Counted from the stretch's first letter, positions 17,472 to 27,168 are shown. The stretch is 64,000 bases of DNA from Pumilibacter muris (GCF_943193045.1 NZ_CALPCN010000001.1:372001-436000), one strand, 5' to 3'. A program made the numbers and translations. The notes: generated by a model not told the origin, from the letters alone.

Positions 17472-18896
17472 TATTTCCGCAGTTATTCCGAGACATGCGG
17501 CGTTGGCTTTAAGCACCGGTTCGATTTCTTCTTTTATGAATTTTTCCGTTTGTTCCGACGCTCTTCCCGTAAAATTTTCGGGCGCGAGAATAGAGTCTAT
17601 TTTCGCGTGAATCGCCGAAAAAGCCTTATCGGATTTAACGCGTTCGATTAAATCGTTGTCTTTTCCTTCGGTTTTCACAAGACGGGCGCTTTCCATAGAA
17701 TGAGAACGAATTTTCTCATGCAACTCTTGACGGTCGCCTCCCGCCTTTACGCATTCCATAAGGATTTCTTCGGTTGCCATAAACGGAAGTTCAGCCATTA
17801 TATGTTTGCGAATGATTTTTTCGTAAACAACCATATTATCCGCAATATTGTTGTATAAGTTAAGCACGCCGTCAAGCGCCAAAAACGATTGAGCCAACGT
17901 AATTCTTTTGTTGGCGCTGTCGTCGAGAGTGCGCTCGAACCACTGTGTGCACGAAGTCATTGCTTCGTTTACGGGAACCGAAATCACAAAGCGAGCCAAA
18001 GCGCACATTCTTTCGCTGCGCATGGGATTGCGTTTATACGCCATAGCGGAAGACCCGATTTGCGATTTTTCGAACGGCTCTTCCATTTCTTTCATGTTTT
18101 GAAGAACGCGCAAATCCCCCGCAAATTTATAGGCGCTTTGAGCTATCATGCTAAGCACTGCGGTAACGTTGTAATCAAGCTTGCGCGGATAGGTTTGTCC
18201 CGTAACGCCGAACGACTTTTTTAGTCCCATTTTTTCGGTTACGAGCGCTTCGAGTTTATCCACTTTCGAGCCGTCGCCTTCGAAAAGGCTCAAAAAGCTT
18301 GCCTGTGTTCCCGTTGTACCCTTAACGCCGCGAAGTTTTAGCGAACCAAGCAAATGGTTAAGATTCTCATAATCCATTAAAAGGTCTTGAAGCCACAACG
18401 TGGCGCGCTTTCCTACCGTTGTAAGTTGGGCGGGTTGAAGATGGGTAAATCCGAGAGTTGGCAAACTCTTATATTTGAGGGCAAACTTTTTGAGCTTGTC
18501 CATAACCGCGACAAGTTTGGCTTTTGTAAGTTCGAGCGCCTCTTTCAATATCAATACTTCGGCGTTATCGGTAACATAGCAACTCGTTGCGCCGAGATGA
18601 ATTATAGGCATTGCGGATTTTGCCTGTGTGCCGAATGCGTACACATGGCTCATAACGTCGTGGCGTACTTCTTTTTCGCGCGCTTCCGCCACCTCGTAGT
18701 TAATCGTTTCGGCATATTTTTTCATTTCGTCGATTTGTTGTTGCGTTATGGGCAAACCCAGTTCTTTTTCGCTTTCGGCAAGAGCTATCCAAAGTCTTCG
18801 CCAAAGACGGAATTTTTTATCGTCGGAAAAAATCGCCGACATTTCGGCGGAAGCATATCTTGTGATTAGCGGGTTTTCGTAATGTTCGCGGTTCAT
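17463..18896 (-). CDS. purB: Adenylosuccinate lyase
   Basis: 477 residues, full length. Catalyses the two fumarate-releasing steps of purine synthesis (SAICAR to AICAR, adenylosuccinate to AMP) in the cytoplasm. The fumarate lyase signature GSSAMAYKRNP is at about residue 280 and the catalytic His region reads FTHLQPAQLTT near 160. The ATG at 18896 follows GGAG by 12 bases. The upstream neighbour, five bases away, is an M19 dipeptidase and is probably co-transcribed; other purine genes are absent here. Convergent with the ZIP gene. Confidence 0.95.
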   Translation of the reverse strand: MNREHYENPLITRYASAEMSAIFSDDKKFRLWRRLWIALAESEKELGLPITQQQIDEMKKYAETINYEVAEAREKEVRHDVMSHVYAFGTQAKSAMPIIHLGATSCYVTDNAEVLILKEALELTKAKLVAVMDKLKKFALKYKSLPTLGFTHLQPAQLTTVGKRATLWLQDLLMDYENLNHLLGSLKLRGVKGTTGTQASFLSLFEGDGSKVDKLEALVTEKMGLKKSFGVTGQTYPRKLDYNVTAVLSMIAQSAYKFAGDLRVLQNMKEMEEPFEKSQIGSSAMAYKRNPMRSERMCALARFVISVPVNEAMTSCTQWFERTLDDSANKRITLAQSFLALDGVLNLYNNIADNMVVYEKIIRKHIMAELPFMATEEILMECVKAGGDRQELHEKIRSHSMESARLVKTEGKDNDLIERVKSDKAFSAIHAKIDSILAPENFTGRASEQTEKFIKEEIEPVLKANAACLGITAEINV

Positions 18897-18901
18897 TTGA
18901 G

Positions 18902-19687
18902 CTATTGTCTCCTGTATTTAAAATAATTGTTTGCGTTATCGTAAAAAATTTTCGAAATATCGTTTTCGGTATATCCGAACGAAAGAAGTTTGTTTGCGAT
19001 ATTTTCGAAATCGTTATAGTTTGTAAGTTCGTTAAGCGGTTGCGTGCCGTTAAAGTCCGTTCCGATACACGCGCCGTCTATTCCGAACTTTTGCACGAAC
19101 GAATTTATTGTGCCCGCATAGTCGTCGGCTTCATTGCCGCCCAAAAAATCGGCTACTGCGGTTAGCCCTACAATTCCGCCGCGTTCGAGTATGATTTGCG
19201 CTTGCTCGTCGGAAAGATTGCGCGGATGATTGCAAACGCAGTTAAGCCCCGTGTGCGAATCGATTAGCCTTTCGGCAAGAGCCGCCACCTCGTTAAAGCT
19301 TTCTTTTCCGAGATGGGCAACGTCTACCGCAATTCCGGCGTCGTTTAGTTTGCGAACAACAAATTTTCCGAGAGAAGTAAGCCGTCCGTTTTCGAGCGCG
19401 CCGCCGGCAAGAGAATTTCGCCCGTTGTGCGTAAGACTGCAATACACCGGACGCAATGAGCAAACCGCGTCTATATTGCTCTCGTTCACAAACCAAAGGT
19501 CTTCTATTGCAAACGGAATAGTTCCGCCTAATTCGCGCATGCCGTCGGCGATAAATTTTAACGGTTCGGCGAGTTCCGACGTCCAAAACGCGTACACTAC
19601 TGTTTCGACAGTTCCCGTTAATAGGCGTATGCGTTCGGTTGCTGACAATTTTGCCGTAGGCAAATCGTTGTGTAAATCGAAAATCAT
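18902..19687 (-). CDS. M19 family membrane-dipeptidase-like metallopeptidase (short form)
   Basis: 261 residues, shorter than the usual 310-350 of the family. Metal-site motifs are present: DLHNDLP (HxD, residues 4-8), SHTGLNCVCNHPRN (His, Arg, Asn) and the GTDFNGT strand at about residue 200. The family cleaves dipeptides, often with a D-residue, using two zinc ions. No signal peptide, so cytoplasmic. The start has no evident ribosome site. First gene of an operon with purB, following its own promoter at 19751-19778. Confidence 0.8.
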   Translation of the reverse strand: MIFDLHNDLPTAKLSATERIRLLTGTVETVVYAFWTSELAEPLKFIADGMRELGGTIPFAIEDLWFVNESNIDAVCSLRPVYCSLTHNGRNSLAGGALENGRLTSLGKFVVRKLNDAGIAVDVAHLGKESFNEVAALAERLIDSHTGLNCVCNHPRNLSDEQAQIILERGGIVGLTAVADFLGGNEADDYAGTINSFVQKFGIDGACIGTDFNGTQPLNELTNYNDFENIANKLLSFGYTENDISKIFYDNANNYFKYRRQ

Positions 19688-19750
19688 ACCGTATATATAT
19701 GATATTCGATTTTAAAGTGTGAGCAACCTTCAGAAAACGCTACGCTACTG

Positions 19751-19778
19751 ATTATAACATAAATATGTCGGCTTGTAA
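19751..19778 (-). promoter_or_regulatory. Promoter of the dipeptidase-purB operon
   Basis: TTACAA (19778-19773), 16-base spacer, TATAAT (19756-19751). It lies just behind the terminator of the ispH-S1 gene, where a new promoter is required, and leaves a leader of about 60 bases. Confidence 0.55.
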
Positions 19779-19787
19779 AATAAAAAA

Positions 19788-19808
19788 GCGGCGCTTTAAA
19801 AACGCCGC
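19788..19808 (-). terminator. Rho-independent terminator of the ispH-S1 operon
   Basis: GCGGCG and CGCCGC enclose a T/A-rich loop and are followed by TTTTTTATTTTA on the minus strand, 17 bases after the ispH-S1 stop. Confidence 0.8.
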
Positions 19809-19824
19809 CTATTTTTTGCTTAAC

Positions 19825-21891
19825 TTACTTGTTGTCTTCTCCAAGACCTTTCAACAGGTCGGCAAACGGATTGTTCGATAAATCTTCGTTCCATTCGCTT
19901 CCCGCTTCCGCATCTTCCTGTTTTACGGATTTAGCGCGTTTGGTCTTCTTCTCGCTCTTTTGCTCGTCGGCTTGCGCTTTCTCCTCTTCTTTATGTTCTT
20001 CGGGAATGCAAGCTTTTATGCTGAGCGTTATTTTGCGAGCCGCTTCGTCGGCAGCAAGAATCATAACGTCAACTTCGTCGCCGACTTTCACAACCTCGTT
20101 TATGTTTTTAACAAAGCTGTGAGCCGCTTCGCTGACGTGAACAAGTCCTTCCACTCCGGGAGCGAGTTCTACGAACGCGCCGAAAGGAACTATGCTTACC
20201 ACTTTACCTTTGCAAACGCTTCCAACGGGATGCTCTTCTATACATTTAACAAACGGATGCGTTTGAAGCTGCTTATAGCCGAGCGAAACTCTTCCTTTCT
20301 CGCGGTCTACGTTAAGAACCAAAAAGTCGTAACTTTCGCCTATTGTGAGAACTTCCTCAACCTTTTTAATGTGATTCCACGAAAGGTCCACAATATGAGC
20401 CAAGCAATCGAAACCGTCTACCGATACGAACGCGCCGAAGTTTGTTACGCGCTTAACTTTACCGTTAACGATAACGTTCGGCTGAACGTTCGCCCAGAAA
20501 ATGTCTTCGCGTTCTTTTCTTTCGGTTTCAAGAACTTTTCTTTGCGAAGCAACTATTTTATGACGCTTTTCGTCGTCTTCTATTTCGAGCGCCGTTAAGC
20601 GAAGTTTTTTTCCTACGAATTGCTTTAAATCTTTAACAAAGCCTTCGCGTATTTGCGAAGCGGGAATAAACACCGTGTAGGTTCCGAGCTTGCCTAGCAA
20701 GCCGCCTTTTGTAACTTTATCGGCAACAAGTTCGAAAACGGCTCCGTCTCGAATCGTTTCAACAACCTTATCGCCTTCTTTGATTTGGTCAACACGCTTT
20801 TTGGAAAGAAGCACACATCCGCTTTCGGGGTCTTGCTTTGCTATTATTATCGCTTCCAATTCGGTGCCTTCGGAATAATCCGCAGGGTTATAGTCGCCGT
20901 CGATTGAAACCTCGTCTTTGGGAACAAGACCGTCTTTCTTGCCGCCGATGTTAACGTGAACGCCCTTTTCGTCTGCGCCGATAACGGTGCCTTTCACGCG
21001 TTTGCCCTCTTTGTAGTTGATGAGAGATTCTTCCACCGCGTCGATAAATTCCTGGCTTTGAACCTCTTCAAACTGTTGACTCATATACTCTTTTACCTCC
21101 ATAATCAACTCCGAAGGAGTTGACGCCCCCGCCGTTATTCCTACTACGGCAAACGGGCTAAAATTGATATTTTGTAATTCGGCAGCGCTCTCAACATGAT
21201 AGCAATGTTCACACTCTGCCGCGCAGATAGCGAATAATTTGTTCGTATTCGAACTTGTTTTGCTTCCTATGACAAGAACGGCATCGCAAACCGCAGCCAA
21301 ACGCATGGCTTCAGTTTGACGCCTAATAGTAGTATAGCAAATTGTGTTAAAGATTTCAACTGTTTTGAACGGGAGTTTGACAATTTTTTTTATAATATCG
21401 GAAAATTTTTCACTTTCGAGGGTGGTCTGAGCAACTACGCAAATTTTGTCGTATTTCAGCAAAGGGCTAAGCTCGCTGTTTTCGTCTATTACGCTGCAAC
21501 CGCCGCACCACCCCTGTATTCCCACAACTTCGGGGTGCGACGCCTTTCCCACTATAACTATATGATAACCTTTTCCCGACATTTCGGAAGCTATATTGTG
21601 TATTTTTTTTACGAACGGACATGTTGCGTCTATGAGCTTTATTCCCGCTTTTTCGGCTTTTTCATATACGCTTTTAGGAGCTCCGTGACTTCTCAGAATA
21701 AGAGTGTCGCCGCTTTTTAGCGTTTCAAGCTCTTCTACGGCGTTTACGCCCGCTTTACGCAGTTTTTCTATTACATGCTCGTTGTGTATTATATGCCCGT
21801 ATGTGTAGGCATCGCCCGCTTTTTGGGCTATATCAACAGCGTTTTGCACTCCGAAGCAAAAGCCGATGTTCTTTGCGAACAAAAGCTTCAT
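19825..21891 (-). CDS. ispH: IspH (HMBPP reductase) fused to ribosomal protein S1
   Basis: 688 residues. Residues 1-285 are IspH, the last enzyme of the MEP isoprenoid pathway, reducing HMBPP to IPP and DMAPP with a 4Fe-4S cluster; the cluster cysteines are Cys12 (GFCFGV), Cys91 (DATCPFV) and Cys185 (TICYTTIR). Residues about 293-622 carry four S1 RNA-binding domains (for example VKRVTNFGAFVSV and GKVVSIVPFGAFVEL), followed by a charged Lys/Glu tail. This bifunctional fusion is known in Clostridia. Start overlaps the plsC stop (ATGA). Dxs and IspA of the same pathway lie elsewhere in the window. End of a long operon. Confidence 0.95.
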   Translation of the reverse strand: MKLLFAKNIGFCFGVQNAVDIAQKAGDAYTYGHIIHNEHVIEKLRKAGVNAVEELETLKSGDTLILRSHGAPKSVYEKAEKAGIKLIDATCPFVKKIHNIASEMSGKGYHIVIVGKASHPEVVGIQGWCGGCSVIDENSELSPLLKYDKICVVAQTTLESEKFSDIIKKIVKLPFKTVEIFNTICYTTIRRQTEAMRLAAVCDAVLVIGSKTSSNTNKLFAICAAECEHCYHVESAAELQNINFSPFAVVGITAGASTPSELIMEVKEYMSQQFEEVQSQEFIDAVEESLINYKEGKRVKGTVIGADEKGVHVNIGGKKDGLVPKDEVSIDGDYNPADYSEGTELEAIIIAKQDPESGCVLLSKKRVDQIKEGDKVVETIRDGAVFELVADKVTKGGLLGKLGTYTVFIPASQIREGFVKDLKQFVGKKLRLTALEIEDDEKRHKIVASQRKVLETERKEREDIFWANVQPNVIVNGKVKRVTNFGAFVSVDGFDCLAHIVDLSWNHIKKVEEVLTIGESYDFLVLNVDREKGRVSLGYKQLQTHPFVKCIEEHPVGSVCKGKVVSIVPFGAFVELAPGVEGLVHVSEAAHSFVKNINEVVKVGDEVDVMILAADEAARKITLSIKACIPEEHKEEEKAQADEQKSEKKTKRAKSVKQEDAEAGSEWNEDLSNNPFADLLKGLGEDNK

Positions 21892-22643
21892 GCGTTAGCC
21901 GCCTTCTTTTTCCGCGCATTCTTTTTAGCTTGTTTTAAATAAGCGGCGTAAGACTTTTTGGATAACGCGTTTTGTTTTTTTATGTGTTTGACACGAGCTT
22001 TAAAAGCTTTTTTTTGTTCTTTCCAACGTTTCTCTTTAATAAAGAGCTCCATTTCCTCTTTCGCTCTTTGCATGTGTGCGGCAACTTTGTCGCTTGCCGC
22101 AGAAAGAGTGTCTCCGTCGAGCATTCGTCCTTGATATTCCGCAAGGTCGAACGGTTCTCCTATATAAATATAATTTTTTCTGAAAACGCGCTCTTTTTTC
22201 GCGATTATCATAGGCACTATTGGCGCGTTGCCTTTTATGGCAAGCAAAGTTACGCCGCCTTTAATTTCTTGCAATCCTCCGTCCTCGCTTTTGTTGCGAG
22301 TACCTTCGGGGAATATCGCAAGACCGTCGCCGGCTTTAAGCGCTCCTATGCTTTCGCGTATTGCCCGCATGTCGGCTTTGCCTCTGTCTATAAAAATAAC
22401 TCCGAGCATGTCGGCAAGTTTACGAACAAGCTTATTGTTACCTATTTCTTTTTTTGCGATAAATCTGCGGTAACCGGGAACGTTTATGGCAAGCACGGGT
22501 ATATCTTTCCAAGTGTAATGATTGCTTACCGAAATAAGACGCTCGGTGTAAGGCATGTTGCGCTTGTTGAGCACTTTAGTGGGATAAAATATTTTAAACG
22601 GCAAATAAAAGACGCCGCGTATGAATTTATAGAATTTTCTCAT
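21888..22643 (-). CDS. plsC: 1-acyl-sn-glycerol-3-phosphate acyltransferase
   Basis: 251 residues. Makes phosphatidic acid from lysophosphatidic acid at the inner face of the membrane. The catalytic HX4D motif is HYTWKD at about residue 42; the substrate motif IFPEGTRNKS is near residue 115. The last 60 residues are unusually rich in Lys and Ala, a basic tail that may hold the enzyme to acidic lipid. Overlaps cmk upstream and ispH downstream by four bases each; cmk-plsC-ispH is a standard clostridial order. Confidence 0.92.
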   Translation of the reverse strand: MRKFYKFIRGVFYLPFKIFYPTKVLNKRNMPYTERLISVSNHYTWKDIPVLAINVPGYRRFIAKKEIGNNKLVRKLADMLGVIFIDRGKADMRAIRESIGALKAGDGLAIFPEGTRNKSEDGGLQEIKGGVTLLAIKGNAPIVPMIIAKKERVFRKNYIYIGEPFDLAEYQGRMLDGDTLSAASDKVAAHMQRAKEEMELFIKEKRWKEQKKAFKARVKHIKKQNALSKKSYAAYLKQAKKNARKKKAANA

Positions 22644-23302
22644 GCTTCCTTTTTGCGAACTATTGCGAGCATGTGTGCCGCAACCTGTTCTATGCTCATC
22701 GAGGTTGTGTCTACCGTAATTGCGTCGTCCGCTTTTTTCAGCGGAGCGAACTCTCTGTGAGAATCGTTGTAATCGCGTTGCTCTATGTCGCGTTTTATTT
22801 CTTCAAACGAGCAATTCATTCCTTTTGCGCTCAGTTCCGCGTGTCTGCGCTTTGCGCGTTCGTCAACCGATGCGGTGAGAAAAAACTTGATTTCCGCATT
22901 AGGCAACACGAACGTTCCTATGTCGCGCCCGTCGAGAATAGTATTGCGTTTTTCGGCAAGCTCGCGTTGCAACTCCACCATTTTTATTCTGACGCACGAT
23001 AAAGCCGAAAAGTCGCTCGCCGCTTTCGACACTGCATGTTCGCGTATTTTTTCGCTTACGTCCCAGCCGTCTAAAAACACTTTTTGAACGCCGTTTTCAT
23101 AACGTATTTCAATCGCCGTTTTTTCAAGTGTTTCTTCAACCCGCTTCGAGTCGGTAGGTTCTATTTGCAAGTTTAGCATTTTAAGCGCGACCGCTCTGTA
23201 CATTGCTCCCGTATCGAGATACACAAAACCGAGCTCGCCCGCAAGTTTTTTCGCTATTGTGCTTTTACCCGCGCCCGCCGGTCCGTCGATTGCTATTTTC
23301 AT
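22640..23302 (-). CDS. cmk: Cytidylate kinase
   Basis: 220 residues, the usual length. Phosphorylates CMP and dCMP. P-loop GPAGAGKST at residues 7-15, DTGAMYRA near 30 and DGRDIGTFVLP near 125 are typical. AAGGAG lies 9 bases before the ATG. Located between aroH and plsC in the long operon. Confidence 0.95.
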   Translation of the reverse strand: MKIAIDGPAGAGKSTIAKKLAGELGFVYLDTGAMYRAVALKMLNLQIEPTDSKRVEETLEKTAIEIRYENGVQKVFLDGWDVSEKIREHAVSKAASDFSALSCVRIKMVELQRELAEKRNTILDGRDIGTFVLPNAEIKFFLTASVDERAKRRHAELSAKGMNCSFEEIKRDIEQRDYNDSHREFAPLKKADDAITVDTTSMSIEQVAAHMLAIVRKKEA

Positions 23303-23321
23303 TAGAATGTTCTCCTTTGAA

Positions 23322-23684
23322 TTATTTTAAATCGGGGCGAAGCGTTTGCGCGTTGTGCAAATAAACGTGTTTGGCGCTTTGTTCGACGTCTCCGTCGAGC
23401 GTGAGCATAATTCTTATGCAAAGCGGCAAAGCGCCTTCTATGTTCGGTTCGGCACAACTGAACATAGGCGCGTTTATAAGTCCGCTTTCGCGTATTGCCC
23501 GCGCGGGATAAAACGAACGAATATCTTGAGTTGTGCTGATAACAACGGAAACGCAACGCGTTTTTACACCTATTTCGTTTGCGTCTATAAGAGCTTTTAT
23601 GAGTTCGGTTGTTTTTAAAACAATTTCTTCTTCGCAATCGCGCTCGATTGTCGTTGCTCCTCGCACCGCAATTATTTCGTTCAT
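23322..23684 (-). CDS. aroH: Chorismate mutase, AroH type
   Basis: 120 residues, the size of the trimeric AroH class. Converts chorismate to prephenate for Phe and Tyr synthesis. The N-terminal IAVRGATTIERD holds the active-site Arg; C-terminal VYLHNAQTLRPDL is the typical ending of the family. GGAG lies before the ATG. No other aromatic pathway gene is nearby. Confidence 0.92.
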   Translation of the reverse strand: MNEIIAVRGATTIERDCEEEIVLKTTELIKALIDANEIGVKTRCVSVVISTTQDIRSFYPARAIRESGLINAPMFSCAEPNIEGALPLCIRIMLTLDGDVEQSAKHVYLHNAQTLRPDLK

Positions 23685-23713
23685 TTGATTATCTCCGTTT
23701 TTTTATAATTCTA

Positions 23714-24955
23714 TTAGGCAAGTTCCGCGCTTATGGCTTTTGCGGCCGCGTGTGCAGTTGCAAAAGCTATTTGCAAGTTATAACCGCCTGTAAGCGCGTC
23801 TACGTCTATAACCTCGCCCGCAAAATATAAATTTTTTATTATTCTGCTTTCCATTGTTCGCGGTTCTATTTCTTTCACGCTCACGCCGCCTGACGTTACA
23901 ACCGCATTCTCGAATTGTTCGGCGCCGCTAACGTCGAAACGCAAATTTTTAACTGCGTAGACGAAAGCTTGCCTCTCTTCTTTGGTAATTTCGTTAACTT
24001 TTCGGTTTGCGCTCAATTTGCTTTGCTCTATAACGTACGGTATTATTGCGCAAGGAAGCAATTTGCCGAGAGCGTTTTTAAGCTGTTTGTTCGACGCTTC
24101 CGAAAAATCTTTTACTATTCGCTTATCGAGCGTTTCAAAGTCGAGCGCTGGTTTTAAATCTATGCAAAGTTCCGCAGGATAACTGAGTTTGGCTATATAA
24201 GCCGAAAGACTTAACACAGTTGGTCCGCTTACTCCGCGATGAGTGAAGAGAAGTTCGCCGAATTGCTTAAAAGCTTTTTTTTGAGCTTTAACAGTAACGG
24301 AAACGTTTTTAAGCGTAAGCCCCGCAAGCGGAGACACGTCTTGCTTTATTAAAAGAGGCACAAGCGACGGCTTGGGTTCTATAATAGTGTGCCCTAAACT
24401 TTTTGCAAAACAATAACCGTCGCCGGTGCTGCCTGTTGCGGGATAACTTTTTCCGCCGGTTGCAAGTAAGAGTTTTTCGCACGGATATTCGCCGAGCTCC
24501 GTATGCACTCGAAAGCCGCCGCGCTCGCGCTCAATGCAAGTTGCTTTTTCGTTAAATCGGAATTTCGCACCGTTTTTTTGAGCTCTGCCGTATAAAGCTT
24601 TTATAACGTCGCTCGACTTGTCCGAAACGGGAAAAACTCTGTTGCCGCGTTCCGTTTTCGTGGGGACGCCGAACGAATCGAGCAATTCCTTAGTGTCTTG
24701 CGGCGTAAAGCCGTATATGCACGAAAAAAGAAATTTCGGATTAGTTACGACGCTGTTAAAAAACTCTGCGGGCGTGCAATCGTTTGTAACGTTGCATCTG
24801 CCTTTTCCCGTAATATAAATTTTTTTGCCCGCTTTTTCATTGCCGTCCAAAACGGTTATATCGCAATACTGAATAGAGCCGGCTGCCATAAGACCGGCGG
24901 CACCGGCTCCGATAATTACAACGCGTTCCTTTTTTAAAGTTTTGAGCGTTGTCAT
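23714..24955 (-). CDS. NAD(P)/FAD-dependent oxidoreductase, HI0933/YhiN family
   Basis: 413 residues from the ATG at 24955; a TTG at 24967 has AAAGGA only two bases away and is less likely. The N-terminal dinucleotide fold VVIIGAGAAGLMAAG binds FAD; GKGRCNVTND near residue 55 and the C-terminal GEVIDVDALTGGYNLQIAFATAHAAA are signatures of the family. The physiological substrate is not known. In many Clostridia this gene lies before cmk, as here. Confidence 0.9.
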   Translation of the reverse strand: MTTLKTLKKERVVIIGAGAAGLMAAGSIQYCDITVLDGNEKAGKKIYITGKGRCNVTNDCTPAEFFNSVVTNPKFLFSCIYGFTPQDTKELLDSFGVPTKTERGNRVFPVSDKSSDVIKALYGRAQKNGAKFRFNEKATCIERERGGFRVHTELGEYPCEKLLLATGGKSYPATGSTGDGYCFAKSLGHTIIEPKPSLVPLLIKQDVSPLAGLTLKNVSVTVKAQKKAFKQFGELLFTHRGVSGPTVLSLSAYIAKLSYPAELCIDLKPALDFETLDKRIVKDFSEASNKQLKNALGKLLPCAIIPYVIEQSKLSANRKVNEITKEERQAFVYAVKNLRFDVSGAEQFENAVVTSGGVSVKEIEPRTMESRIIKNLYFAGEVIDVDALTGGYNLQIAFATAHAAAKAISAELA

Positions 24956-24990
24956 AAAACCGAACAAAATCCTTTAATCATAGTCTCCGT

Positions 24991-25722
24991 TTAGAGCTTT
25001 ATCTCTTTTAGTCGCGCCAAACAATCGTAGTCGTTGCGGTCGAGTTTTAACGGACTGACAGTTGCATAACCTTTTTTGATTAACTCCACGTCGCAATCGG
25101 ATTCGTTCAAGTCGTGTTCAACAGCCACGCCTTTAAGCCGCCAACCGCCGTTGTTCTCTCCCGCCACAAAAGTGTCGTTATAAAGATTTATGCCCGCTTT
25201 GGTGAAGGCAATTCCAACAAACGGCGCGCGAACAGGATAATTCACGTTTAAAACCGTTTCGCTTCCAAGCGGCAAATCGAGAAACATTTTTAAATTATCG
25301 CGCAACATTTTTGCCGCTTTTTCATAGTATTCATGTGGCGCGTTGTGCTTTGATAAGCTTACGGCAATACCGCGCACGTTCAAATAGGCGGCTTCGAAAG
25401 CGGCTGACACGGTTCCGCTGTACATTATGTCGGAACCGAGATTAGAGCCGTTGTTTATTCCCGATATAACCACGTCGGGCAGAGAATCGAGCAAATGCAG
25501 TATCCCGATTTTTACGCAGTCGGCGGGCGTGCCCGACACTGCGAATCCCGCGTCCGTTTTTCGGTAGAACAAATCGTTATGAATACTCAACGAATGACTG
25601 CTTGCGCTCCTTTCGCCGTCGGGAGCCACAACTATGCAATCGAACTCTTTCGAGAGCTCGTTATACAGCGCCCGTATTCCTTCGGCGTCTATTCCGTCGT
25701 CGTTCGTGAGAAGTATTCTCAT
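24991..25722 (-). CDS. surE: 5'/3'-nucleotidase SurE
   Basis: 243 residues. Metal-dependent nucleotidase acting on nucleoside 5' and 3' monophosphates. Metal-site motif TNDDGIDA at residues 6-13, SGINNGSNLGSD near 85 and SGTVSAA complete the SurE site. Its ATG overlaps the stop of the oxaloacetate decarboxylase alpha gene by four bases, so it is translationally coupled to the catabolic operon. Confidence 0.93.
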   Translation of the reverse strand: MRILLTNDDGIDAEGIRALYNELSKEFDCIVVAPDGERSASSHSLSIHNDLFYRKTDAGFAVSGTPADCVKIGILHLLDSLPDVVISGINNGSNLGSDIMYSGTVSAAFEAAYLNVRGIAVSLSKHNAPHEYYEKAAKMLRDNLKMFLDLPLGSETVLNVNYPVRAPFVGIAFTKAGINLYNDTFVAGENNGGWRLKGVAVEHDLNESDCDVELIKKGYATVSPLKLDRNDYDCLARLKEIKL

Positions 25723-27116
25723 ATGGGATGAACGGGAGAATCTTTGCCGTAAATGGTTTCGTCTACACCGTGCTTCGCCGCCTTTCTTCTTTTAAAGAAC
25801 GGCACGGCAAGTTGCGGGAAAAGCGCGTAAGTCAACACGTCTTCTTCGCTTTCGGCATATTCGGCAATGTCGCCGCGAAGTTTATCGAGTTCGGGCTCGA
25901 TTCTGTCGGCAGGACGGCACGTTATTCTTTCGGCATCGCCTATTATTTGTTTAATAACCGCAGGTTTGGGCTCTATCGGAAGTTTTCCGTATTCTCCCGT
26001 GAGCATACCCTTAGTTTCTTTCGTAACCATTTTGTAACGTTCGCCCGTAACAACGTTGAGAACGGCTTGTGTTCCCACTATCTGACTCGACGGAGTAACG
26101 AGCGGCGGGTATCCTAAATCTGCGCGCACGCGCGGCACTTCTTCGAGCACGCTCAAAAGCTTGTCGGACGCGCCCTGCTGTTTTAACTGGCTTATAAGGT
26201 TGCTTAGCATTCCGCCGGGCACTTGGTAAATTAACGCGTTAACGTCTACTTTAAGTACTTGCGAGCTAAGGAAACCGTCGGCGGAAAGACGCTCGGCAAC
26301 CTTTTTAAAGTAAACCGTAAGTTCGTTGAGCGCCGTTAAATCTATTCCCGTATCGTATTGCGTGCCTTTAAGCGTTGCAACAAGCGATTCGGTTGCGGGT
26401 TGGCTCGTGCCGTTTCCGAGAGGAGACAACGCCGTGTCAACTATATCGCACCCCGCTTCGATAGCTTTTAAATTCGTCATGTCGCCTATGCCTGCGGTGT
26501 TGTGCGTATGCAAATGAAGAGGAACGGTAACCTTTTCTTTTAAGCGGCTTACAAGTTCGTATGCCGTATACGGAAGCAATAGGTTAGCCATGTCTTTAAT
26601 ACATATTATCTGCGCGCCCATTTTTTCGAGCTCAACCGCAAGATTAACGAAATAATCCACAGTATGAACTTCGCTTGTGGTGTAGCTTATCGCCGCCTCG
26701 ACCGTTCCGCCGTGTTTTCTTGTGCTCTCGATTGCCTGACGCATATTGCGGGGGTCGTTAAGCGCGTCGAAAATACGAATTATATCTATGCCGTTTTTAA
26801 CCGACAATTCGCAAAATTTATCTACAACGTCGTCGGCATAATGCTTGTAGCCGAGAAGATTTTGCCCGCGCAACAGCATTTGTAATTTTGAGTTGGGAAG
26901 AGCTTTTCTGAGCTTTCTCAAACGCTCCCACGGGTCCTCGTTCAAATATCTAAGGCATGAATCGAAAGTTGCACCGCCCCATGCTTCGAGGGCGTAATAC
27001 CCCACTTTATCGAGCTTGTCGCATATAGGAAGCATTTCGTCTATACTCATACGCGTGGCGGCTTGCGATTGATGCGCGTCACGCAATATAGTTTCCATAA
27101 TTTTTACTTTTGCCAT
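25719..27116 (-). CDS. oadA: Oxaloacetate decarboxylase alpha / pyruvate carboxyltransferase (5S) subunit
   Basis: 465 residues. TIM-barrel carboxyltransferase that moves the carboxyl group between oxaloacetate/pyruvate and biotin. ETILRDAHQSQAATRM at residue 8, the active-site Lys in CIKDMANLL, metal ligands in LHTHNTAGIGDM and a PYC_OADA C-terminal region are present. It lacks the biotin domain that ends long OadA proteins; the carrier is a separate gene here. AAAGGAG precedes the ATG. With OadB, OadG, carrier and a second carboxyltransferase it forms one module. The acceptor pair in vivo is inferred. Confidence 0.92.
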   Translation of the reverse strand: MAKVKIMETILRDAHQSQAATRMSIDEMLPICDKLDKVGYYALEAWGGATFDSCLRYLNEDPWERLRKLRKALPNSKLQMLLRGQNLLGYKHYADDVVDKFCELSVKNGIDIIRIFDALNDPRNMRQAIESTRKHGGTVEAAISYTTSEVHTVDYFVNLAVELEKMGAQIICIKDMANLLLPYTAYELVSRLKEKVTVPLHLHTHNTAGIGDMTNLKAIEAGCDIVDTALSPLGNGTSQPATESLVATLKGTQYDTGIDLTALNELTVYFKKVAERLSADGFLSSQVLKVDVNALIYQVPGGMLSNLISQLKQQGASDKLLSVLEEVPRVRADLGYPPLVTPSSQIVGTQAVLNVVTGERYKMVTKETKGMLTGEYGKLPIEPKPAVIKQIIGDAERITCRPADRIEPELDKLRGDIAEYAESEEDVLTYALFPQLAVPFFKRRKAAKHGVDETIYGKDSPVHPI

Positions 27117-27168
27117 AATTGTCTTCTCCTTTTATCCGTTCGAATTAAACGGAAAGAATGAATTCTTT

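Noticed and set aside
19825-21891. IspH-S1 fusion as an assembly error or a new fusion
   Set aside because: The frame is continuous and this fusion is already known in Clostridia.
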